Shown: positions 46,944 through 56,600 of the stretch, piece after piece
Layout of the letters: each line of letters starts with the position of its first letter
Position numbering within the stretch: position 1 is the first letter of the stretch
Source of the DNA: Takakia lepidozioides
Taxonomy: Eukaryota > Streptophyta > Takakiopsida > Takakiales > Takakiaceae
Direction of reading: 5' to 3'
Assembly: GCA_030704615.1 (NCBI GenBank)
Contig: CM060731.1
Coordinates: forward strand, 2,416,001-2,480,000
DNA length: 64,000 nucleotides
Notes under the pieces: generated by a model
Told to the model about the DNA's origin: nothing
Databases searched by the model: none
Seen by the model: the letters and a program-made list of their open reading frames with translations, nothing else
Program-made: the position numbers and the translations under genes

Positions 46944-49296
46944 CGGTGGTAATCTCCGCTCTGGACTGGCATATTACTTCAACCAAAGTCCCTTCATTAC
47001 TCTGCATGTCTGCAGCTTCTTTCTTCCCTTTATCCTCACTCACTTCCTCTTCTCTTTCAGAATCACAGGAATCTGCCATAGGAATATCAGTACTCTTCTG
47101 CATTTCTCTTATGGTATCTGCCACTTCCTTGTGCAGTTCCTTCTCATCTCTCCAAGCCTCATTATCTTCAGGCACATCACTGCCATCTTCATTATCATCA
47201 TCTTCCTCATCTACTGGAGGTATTAGTTTGGCTTTGCTTCTCGTTACTATCATTGTACTTACTTCTGGTACAACACATGGCCTAACCATGTGAGCTGCCA
47301 CCACTGGCCCCTCATTCACAGGAGCTCTCATCTCATTCTGGTGTCTGATCCAGAATGGACAGGCTGCCTTGCGATGGCCTGCCTGATTACAATAGTAACA
47401 CCGTTCTTCCCCATTAGGTCCTCGCCCTTGGTTTGTTCTGGAATTGTTTCTGTAATCCTGATTCCCTGGCTGGTAATTCCCCCTTGGATTACCCTGATAG
47501 TTGCCTCTGGAATTTCCTTGGTAATTCCCTCTTGGATTACCTCTTCCTTCCATGCCATTGTTATAACCACCAGGCTTACCATAGTGGTCCTAATCATTGT
47601 TTCTTCTTGGCTGGGGCTGCACTTGATGCACCCTTACTTGCCTAGGTTCTCTAGCTGCTGTCCTTCTGTTGTAGTAACAATTCTCAGTAGAATGGTTATC
47701 CATTTTACAGATAGTACAGTGTTTCTCCTTCATGTGGCATTCAGTGGTGGTATGGCCTTCATTCTGGCACTTTGCACACCAAACACCCTTCCTCCAATGT
47801 GTTGCAGCCTCTGTGGCATACTTCTTCAAGATTTCTTCTAATCTTTTTTCATAGTTATCCCTCTTCAACTTCTCCTTCCTCTTACTCTTCCTTTTCAGCT
47901 CTTGCTCTTCTTCCTCATCTGACTCATCCTCAGAGTCCTCATCATCCCTTTTCTCTCTCCTGAGCATTCCCAATTGCTCAATTATGTTCGTTGTTTCAAA
48001 TGCCTCCTCCACTGTATTATGGGGTAACATATCCACTTTCTTTTGCAACTCTGGTCTTAGTCCACTCACAAACCAAGTCTTCTGTAAACCTGGTGCTGGT
48101 ACAGCAGCCAGCTTTTTCATCATCAATTCCATCTTTTCCATATACTCCTCAACAGTTTCATGCTTCTTTTGCTTTAACTGTTGTAAACTTCCATACACTT
48201 CATCCTCAGTTTTACTTGTCCTGAACCTATTTCGGAATGTTGTATTCAAGCCATTCCAGGTTATGAAATGATTATCAGGGAATCTTGCATACCATTCACT
48301 TGCTTTCTTTATAAGTGAACGAGGAAACAGTCTCATCTTGGCATCATCGCCATTCTCATTGTTCACAATACACATGTGCTCAAATTGGCTAATGTGTACA
48401 TCATGATCCCCTTTTCTTGAATATATTGGAAAAGGTGGTTTTGCCCGTGTTGGTTGTAACGCCATCTGTGGCCCTACCTTCTGCCCACTGACAGATGCTG
48501 GCCCCCTTGTTGGTGCTGGTCATTGAGGACCTGTTGTAGTTGTGGAGGAACTTCCACCAAGTGGTGGCCCCTGAGCACTCCCTGCTACTGGCCCCACTAT
48601 ATTCACAGTATTCCCAACTCCAGTTGCACTACTTCCCACACTCCCTGTCCCCCCAGAGCCAGATCCAGGCTGCTCGCCTGATCCCCCTGAGCCGACACCT
48701 TCGTTGGCCTGTGATCCAAGTGCTCTACTTGATCCAGGTCCAACGGGTTGGGATGTCCTAGTTGTAGTCTCAACCTCAGCTGTTGGGTCTACTTCTTCAT
48801 ACTCTTCCTCTTCCAATTTCTTCTCTCTGTTTTCATCCCCCAAGTTCTGCCCTTGGGTTTCTTCTTCACTCATGTAACTCAACTGCAATGGTGTTGGAGA
48901 GTCTGAACTCTCCGTTGGCTCTGCCACATCCTCTCCTCCTTCTTTGTCTTCCGTCTCAGAAACTGGAGTTCCTGCTTTTGGTGTTCCAAGCCAACTCTTA
49001 TCAAAGATTTCTGTCAAATCTTTTATCCAGGGATGTACCTCAGATCTTTCACCTCGTGGTTGATCTTCTTCCTGTACCAATTCCCTTAATCTTTCTTGCA
49101 AAGAAAAAGAAGGAGTGGCATCCAACTCTAGTTCTTCCGGTGTGGGTGATGTACTCTATGATCTTAATGGTGTGAGAGGTCCAGATGATTCCCCTATGTC
49201 TATTCCTCTCTTCCAAAGATATGGATAATTAGCTTTCAGATAACTTTCTATTTTTGCTGAATATCTCTGGAGTCTAGCTTCTCTTTCATCACTCAT
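46939..49296 (-). pseudogene. LTR-element gag with three zinc knuckles, no pol
   Basis: One frame runs from ATG 49296 (MSDEREARLQRY) to a stop at 46939-46941, about 786 codons, interrupted only by TAG 49156-49158, TGA 48520-48522 and TAG 47590-47592. The N-terminal third is acidic and Gly/Ser-rich. The capsid-like core (FEHMCIVNNENGDDAKMRLF, SEWYARFPDNHF) lies at ~48400-48000. Then come an Asp/Glu-rich segment and zinc knuckles CAKCQNEGHTTTEC, CTICKMDNHSTENC and, past an RGNYQGN repeat, CYYCNQAGHRKAAC. The end is acidic. An LTR-like arm follows directly, so protease, polymerase and integrase are absent, as in gag-only terminal-repeat elements that borrow enzymes in trans. The layout resembles Ty3/gypsy gag. 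Confidence 0.8.
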
Positions 49297-49316
49297 GTCC
49301 CATGTCTTTTATTTCT

Positions 49317-49832
49317 TTAATGTGGCAATAACCAAAACTCTCTTCTGTAGTATCTCTCATATATGCTTGGGTTTCTTTCAAGCTTCAATGCACCCTTGGC
49401 TATACTAGAAGTCTCCGTTACCATATAACCATATGGCAAACAAGTCTGGAAAGCTGTTCTTGGTGTGAGTTTGATCCACAGAACATCCTTTGGAATCCAA
49501 TTCTTTACCAGTACAAGCTCCTCATGCATATGAGTATAAACATTCACCTTCCTTTCCTCCCAGCCTTCAAACTCTACTCGCTTAATGGATAGCAATGCTA
49601 TCACATAAACCATTGTTGGTAACCAACGTGCTCTTCCTCTACAGGCCACCTGATAAATCTTTATCACTCCTTTCTCCAGACCCCACTCAGGGTTAGCATC
49701 ATGCACTCTCTTAAGAATGTTTTCTTTACAACCGTCTGGCAATTCCAAGAACCTCTGAAAAAATTGTTTGGATAATCTTTCCTTCTCAGTTTCACAGGGA
49801 ATTTGATTCACATCAAATTCTTTAATTCTTCA
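49317..49832 (-). CDS. Unknown ORF between primer site and gag
   Basis: About 165 codons are open upstream of gag on the same strand (FFQRFLELPDGCKENILKRV, WLPTMVYVIALLSIKRVEF), ending in a stop at 49317. No ATG opens the frame; an ATG at about 49839 lies one frame away, so a one-base shift may have broken the start. It is probably an extra leader protein of the gag-only element. No family is recognised. Confidence 0.4.
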
Positions 49833-49840
49833 ACCACCAT

Positions 49841-49859
49841 GATCCCACCAGATGCGCCA
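49841..49859 (-). other. Putative primer binding site of the gag-only LTR element
   Basis: On the minus strand TGGCGCATCTGGTGGGATC starts with TGG and lies just upstream of the element's first ORF, where a tRNA primer site belongs. The tRNA was not identified. If correct, the 5' LTR ends at 49860 and extends rightward. Confidence 0.35.
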
Positions 49860-49899
49860 CTTTCCCTTCAACACTTTAGTTTGAATTTTGAATGCAATG

Positions 49900-50165
49900 A
49901 TCCTCTTCTCCACATGTCGACATTTCGTTGGGTGATTGTAGTCAAGAAGTCATAAGATACAGACGTGAGTATGACTACGCCACTTCCGTTATCACTTTAA
50001 TTAATGCACATGTCGTGTTTTCATTGGTCATGTGTAGTCATGTAGTCATATATGACTAAGTAAGTGACTCCAACTATGACTTCAATGGTTACAAATGTCG
50101 TGTTTTGATTGGGTGTATATTCATAAGATACATACGTAAATATGACTGCATCACTGCAACATCAC
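49900..50165 (+). repeat. Three imperfect direct repeats upstream of Tnp2
   Basis: Units start near 49914, 50008 and 50095 with ATGTCG, TTTCGTTGGGTGATTGTAGT or TTTTGATTGGGTGTATATTC, and share CATAAGATACATACGT-type and ATATGACT words. Tandem subterminal repeats bound by transposase are typical of CACTA elements. The terminal CACTA word was not located. Confidence 0.5.
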
Positions 50166-50223
50166 CGTGCCTCCTATGTCATAATATGAACAAGTGTCAC
50201 ATCGTTGTTGGTCCACTCACAAG

Positions 50224-52978
50224 ATGACTATTGGGATGCAGGGATGTGAATATTCAGATGATGAAGACGAAGGCCCTGCGGCACAGCGGGAGCCCAATGT
50301 CACAGAGAACGCAGATGAGAGTGGTGGATTGGAGGTAGAAATGCAGTGTGCATTGCAGGAAGCGTTTCTCTTTGCAGATGCAAACAGAGAGGACCCCATT
50401 CATGGTGGAACCGATCACACATTTGCCGATCATGACGATGATCTCGACGATTCCGGAGACAATGAATTTGATGAGAATGCTCACCTGCACGTTGATCCCG
50501 AGTATGATAAACTCTTCCGAGCGTCGCAATGTCCACTTTTTGAAGGGTGCTCCATCAGCCGGCTGCAAGCAACTTTGACGTTGCTGAACGCATGCACTAC
50601 CCACAAGTGCACCAATGCATTTGTGGTTGAGCTTCTGGGATTGTTGCGTAAGAGTTTTTTGCCTAAAGAGAATTCATTGCCGAAAACTCATTATGAAGCA
50701 AAAACCATGATTGCCAAGATGGGATTGCAGTACACGATGATTCATGCCTGTGAGCGTGGTTGTGTACTCTTCCGTGGGGAGTATGAGAATGTAGACATTT
50801 GCCCAGTGTGCCGCAGTTCCCATTACATTCCAGGTTGTGGAAGTGTGCCCAAGAAAGTATTGCGACACTTCCCTGTCATTCCAAGGTTGAAACGTATGTA
50901 CCGATGTAAATTGATCGCTAACCTCATGACATGGCACGACAGACATAAGAGCCAGGATGGGTTGGTTCGACATCCAGCTGATAGCAAAGCATGGAGACAC
51001 ATTGACACCACATTTGCGGATTTTGCTGCAGAGCCACGATCTCTGCGATTTGGATTGGCCTTAGACGGTGTAAATCCCTACGGAGCTCAATCCACAAGTT
51101 GGAGCACATGGCCCGTTCTCTTGGTCAATTACAATCTGCCTCCGTGGTTAATGACCAAAAAGTTCTTTGTCATGTTAGCGCTACTGATTCCTGGTAAGGA
51201 GTCTGTTACCTCGGACAACATAGATGTTTACCTGATGCCCCTAGTGGAAGAGCTATTGGAACTATGGAGAGGAATTGCAGCTCATGATGTTTCCCGTCCT
51301 CGTGGTCAACGCGAATTCACACTGAGGGCAGGGTTGATGTGGTCAATCCATGACTACCCTGCATATGGCTTGCTCTCAGGTCAAGTGACGAAAGGTTATG
51401 CTGGTTGTCCAGCTTATGGACCCGGGGTGACTTCACAGTAGTTACACACATGTGGAAAAATTGTTTTCCTAGGCCACCGAAGTTTTTTGGCCCGCAATCA
51501 TCCATATAGAAGGTCAAGAATGTTCAATGGCGCTACTGAGCATGGAACTCCTCCAAAAACGCAGACTGGAACACAAATCAAGGACCTTGCAACAGCTCGC
51601 ACTGCATGGGTGGAAAACGGAGGGACGCCAGATAGCAGGACAGACCCAGCAAAAACTCATGGAGTTAAGCGATTGTCAATTTTATATGTCTTACCTTATT
51701 GGGAGGTAATTCCTTCATGGCCTTTAAATTGGCTGTGTACATTTTTGCGTTTTCTGTTTAAATTGTGATGAGTAAATGCTCAATTGCTTATGTGTTCATT
51801 TTGTAGGGTCTCCTCATCCGCCACACGTTTGACGCAATGCATTGCGAGAAGAACTTGGCTGAAAATATTATTAAAACTATCTTTGGTGAGAAAGACACAT
51901 TGAAAGTTCGCCGTGATTTGGAGCTACTTGGGATGCGCCCGGAATTGTGGCTACAACGTGATCCTGACAGAGCAGATACGTTAATTATGCCTCCTGCCCC
52001 TTATGTCCTCACTGAGGCTGAGTTACAAGTCTTTCTGGAGATTGTGCAGAACTTGAAAGTGCCAACAGGCTACGCATCAGCTTTCAAAAAGCATGTGGTG
52101 AAGAAGAAGTTGTCAGGCATGAAATCACATGACTATCATGTGCTCATGCAGCAAATTATACCGCTTGCTATCCGTGGGCTTATGCCAAGTGGTCCTCGAA
52201 GGGCCATTTTGCGAGTATGTCGTGTATTTAAGAAGCTGTGTGCAAAAGTGGTGAATCCTGTAGAGTATGAGGAATTGAGAACTGAAGCAGTTCTCACTCT
52301 GTGTCTTATAGAGAAGGAGTTCCCACCATCATTTTTTGATGTGATGACACATCTGGTTGTTCACCTAGTGGATGAGTTGTACTTATGCGGGCCCGTAGCA
52401 TCTCGTTGGATGTACCCCATGGAGCGGGCAATGAAAGATATGAAGGGCTACGTAAGAAACATGGCAAGGCCCGAGGGGAGCATGGTAGAAGGATACCAAT
52501 TTGAAGAAGCATTGGGTTTTTGCACAGAGTATATGGCAGGATTTGATGGAAGTGTACGAAGGGTGTGGGATGCAGATGAGGCAGAATCTGTGGAACGTGA
52601 AGTTGTGGAAGGAAGTTCTAAAGCCCGAAAATTGAATGACCTGTGTGATATTGTACATGAGTACATCATTCAGAACCATCCTCGTCTATCAGTCATGTTG
52701 GGGTAAGAAATCTACTTCATTGACATTCAGATTTCTAAGTTTTAGTCATTTATCATTAGTTGGCATATGGCGTCTTTTCAAATCTCCCACGCCACCTCTG
52801 TCAATCTCCTGGCTGACCCTCGGATTGTGACAGGATATATGAAGCAGAGTCCACACGGATAGAAGCCAGACGACGCTTGTTTCGTGAGGAGCAAGGGCTG
52901 GAAGGCATGAGCAATCCCACGGCAATTCAGTACCCTCCTGATTTGCAGGGATGCCTCGGCGTGAGCCTGGTCACGTGA
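50224..52978 (+). pseudogene. CACTA (En/Spm) Tnp2-type transposase with DUF4218 region
   Basis: Exons 50224-51705, 51807-52702 and 52834-52978 join in frame with GT-AG introns of 101 and 131 bp. After an acidic N-terminus come CERGCVLFRGEYENVDICPVC (zinc-like), LALDGVNPYG and MWSIHDYPAYGLLSG (catalytic-type aspartates), CGKIVFLGHRSFL, NHPYRRSRMFNG, and VLPYWEGLLIRHTFDAMHCE. The DUF4218 part follows (PSFFDVMTHLVVHLVDELYL, WMYPMERAMKDMKGYVRNMA). A single TAG at 51439-51441 interrupts an otherwise open frame of ~830 codons. The end is probably truncated, since the frame stops inside a GTGAGCGC repeat. Start ATG 50224 is the first in frame. Function: excision and insertion at CACTA ends. One mutation from open, so inactivation is recent or the TAG is read through. 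Confidence 0.88.
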
Positions 52979-53640
52979 GCGCGTGAGCGCGTGAGCGCGA
53001 CTGCGCTCACGCCACGTCACCTTGCGCAAATGCCACGTCACGGGTCTCAGTCCACGTCATCACACGTGGAGGCCGAGTCACCACGCACCCAGAAAGAAGT
53101 GGAGTGTATTCCCGCGGATTGGCACCCTTTACCGCGGAAACAAGCTGGACGACATAATAAAAGGCATTGAATAAATGATGGATGAATGTACAGTTGGATG
53201 ATAAACAGATGGATGAGTTTGAAAAATCTATGTAGATGGATGAATGACGGATGGATAAGAGTAAAATGGATGAATGTATAATGGATGTTGAGCAATGACA
53301 AAAATTCATGACAGGAAGATGCATGACCAAATCTTTTGACGAATGCACAAAGTATATGAAATGAGTGTGGAAGGTTTGTGGGGTGGATTAAAGAGTACAG
53401 AGGATGAATGTACAATGGATGTTGTACAAAGGAAGCTTTCATGAATGGAGCACGCATGAATACAGTGTAGATGAATGCACAATGGATATGAGAAGAGTCA
53501 GGAAGGTTTGTGAGATGGATTCATACATATAGCAATGTAAACGAAAGTTGATTCTGTGATTATTATTTGTTCTAAAGGAACAACTACGGTAGAGTAAGGG
53601 GATTCAACGTTTCCAGATAATATGAAAATGAATATTAAAA
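52960..53640. repeat. GTGAGCGC triplication and GATGAATG-rich degenerate repeats
   Basis: GTGAGCGC occurs three times in tandem at about 52975-52998, with TGCGCTCAC opposing it to make a hairpin. From about 53160 to 53520, GGATGAATGTACAATGGATG-like words recur (near 53266, 53402 and 53470), along with GGAAGGTTTGTG words (53369 and 53494). No gene is supported. Confidence 0.5.
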
Positions 53641-53649
53641 GAATACAGT

Positions 53650-56600
53650 TCAGTCTGACTCAGAGTCAGTACAATGTATCCCCTCTTCCTCTGCATCTAA
53701 GTCTAAGTATTTTAGAACACCGGATCCACGCTGGAATACACCTACGGCTGGCCACTAAAAAGTCAGGGGATAGGGACTCGGACGCGTGAAGTGCCATTGC
53801 TTCGGCATAAACAGGGAGCAGAAAATTGGAAAGGGGGCTGTCGAAAACAGACTCGCCAGAAATGACTGTATCTCCTGAAGATCCACCGCTGGCTTTCCTG
53901 AAAGACAGCCTGAAAAAGTTATTACTGTAACTTTGATGTTATCGAGAAATTGAGTATGACTCCCAAAGAGGGTTTAGCACTTACTCACATGAAAAGTCGT
54001 TGTCGACCTGCTTATCTTCGGGATCGTCATCATTTCGAATATGAATCCGATCAGTCTGTGTGCCTGAAGTGGAGCCAGACAAAAGGGGGAGGAGCACTGT
54101 GTTGTAGAGGTCAGAATCACCCTCCATACCAAAAAGGCTTCTTCCGCCTGCCTTGCATGCGTGGTAAGTTGCTCCTGCACCAGACAGGAGAACATAAACA
54201 GTTTGGAGGAGGGGATTTAAGCAGATGAAACTGTTGAAAGGAAACCAATTCGGAAGGGAGAAAACGAACCTGTGGACACAGAAAGATCGACCACCCGTGC
54301 AGAGCGGTGGCTGCATGACTCCAGCAGTATTTGCATGAATGCTGGTGACTTTTCCTTTGCACCTCTCCAGGGAGTGCCATCTGGTCTCTTCAGAGTCTGA
54401 CTGGACTGCATGAAGTTGTACAAAATGTCATCGACATGGGGCTCATAGGGGGGGTTGACGAAACAACCCTGGTCAGAAATCTCAAAGCTGCGGATGGAGG
54501 ATGGTGTCTTTGATGTGCGAATCCTCCGCAGGCAGATCGCCTCGAACATCCTCGTCTGCCAAAGATAGCAGGTTAGTGTGGTAAACACAATCTAAAGTGG
54601 AAGTGTGTACATCGGCTATTCAGAACTCTGACACCAAAAAACCATGAATCGTTGATGATCGGTGTCGATCATAAAACATTCTACTAGAGTGGAGCTGCAG
54701 AGAAAATTGAAACTCATGATCAAAGCATAAGCAGAAGGCAGACGGCATACCAGCTGACCAGGGAAACCGCCTTTCACAAGGTAGAGGCTGTTCACACAAT
54801 TCCATGTGCGCAAAACTTCAAACCCTGAAGACTTGAGGTATGATGCCAATGCCCGACGACTATCATTGTCACATGACTGAAAAAGCAGAAGTGTCCCTGC
54901 ATCAGAGAGGAAATTGTTACAGAACCCGAATACCCAACTCCAGTAGTTGTCCTCGAATTTGTTCCACCCTGGCGTCTTGCCCTTTGGAAGAACTTCTGGT
55001 ACACAGCCTGGCCATCCGGGATGTCGAGAATGACAATGTCGGCCGCATAAGTTTTCTACACACCGCACACGAAGGTGGGACCTGTGCTCACCTGCAACAG
55101 ACATGTTTTTTATAAGAACGATGGCAAGAATGTTTTCAAAGAACGAGACTGAAATACTGCCAACGAAACATTCAGAGAAAAAGGAAAGAAAATGGAATTC
55201 TCACCAGATTGAGGAATGAGATTATATTGTCCCAGGTAGGGGATGGCACCCCAGTGTATCCTCTCTTTCGACTCTGCATCATCGAAAGCCAACCCTCATT
55301 AACAATTTTCATCTCTCCTGCTGAATCAGAACGGGAAGGGTGTGGCTTGGCATCGAACACGCACTGAAGAGTGCGGGTATATCTTCCAGCAGTAAAGTCC
55401 TGCCCACTCTCCATCTCCTTTTCATTCTCCTTCCCCTTGTCCTTTTCCTTCTCTTTGGACTTGTCTTTGTCCTTTGGCTTTGCTGGTGAGATGGCTATGA
55501 CATCAACAGCCTTGTCTTTTGGTTTGCGGCCCGCCTTCTTTCCCTTCTGCGGCGTTCCCTGAGCATCAGGCTCCTTGGCAGCCAAGGTTGCTATGTTTCG
55601 TTGATACTCTTCGTCAGTCAAAGGCGCCAGCATCTCAGCGTTATTGTTCAAGTATTTCATATGCTGTTCTTGAAAGGTCGTGTGCTCAGGTGGGCAGTCA
55701 AGGTACCACCCACAGTCTCTGAAGTGAGAAGGACTCCAGTCCTTCAATATCCCTGCAGTATACATGGTTGGATCGTTTGCAGGGTCCGACCACATGTCAA
55801 GATAGTCGGGAATTCCGCTCAGGTGATTTCCTTCCATAAGCACATATTTCGTGTACCTGAAAAAAGGAGATGAATCCCAACCCACAAAAGCGCTCAGTGA
55901 GTAAGATGCAAGTAGAAAGAAAGAAAATAAAACATGGATTGAAATGGCTCTGACAACTGCTCCAAGGACCTTTCAGGACCACACTACTGCTCCAGATATG
56001 AATGTCGTCAACGCCATTCAGAACATTCCATTCCATGACACTGTAAATACATCCTAATCCAGGTGAATGCAAATAAGCGATTAGAAATGACACAGACATA
56101 GAAGTGAATGTCGTCAACGACATTCAAGAATGAAGCCAAATTATTACTGAAATGAAGCAAAATCACAGGATGGAAATAAAAAAATTGAGTAAGGAACCAT
56201 CCAGGAAAACTCAATGCACATTCATAACGAACCTATCACTGAGGACCTCACAACATCACTGTATGTGAATGGCGTCAACGCCATTCACAAAAATACAAAA
56301 AAGAAACCAATTACTTAGCTCCCCAATCCATGAATATTGAATTTGTCGTTTTTTAATAATACAGACACAGCTGTGAATGTCGTCAACGACATTCACTTTG
56401 GATTTCTTAAAACAGAGCTTATGAAGCCTCCATATTCATCGCAAGAGGAAAAAACAATGCAGAACAACTGAATGTCTGCATTGACATTCAGCAAAATGAA
56501 GTGATCAACCCTCATTGTATCCTCTATGGACATTACAAAAATTTAAATAACCTTGAGGACCGCACAACAACTCCGTATGTGAATGTCGTCAACGCCATTC

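Noticed and set aside
55056-55091. In-frame TAG at the start of methyltransferase exon 8
   Set aside because: An acceptor at TGTGTAG directly before AAAACTTATGCG keeps frame and removes the stop, so the upstream acceptor is probably not used.
54616-55104. 162-codon ORF as an independent gene
   Set aside because: It mixes frames of exon 8 and its intron; only part is coding, as an exon of the methyltransferase.
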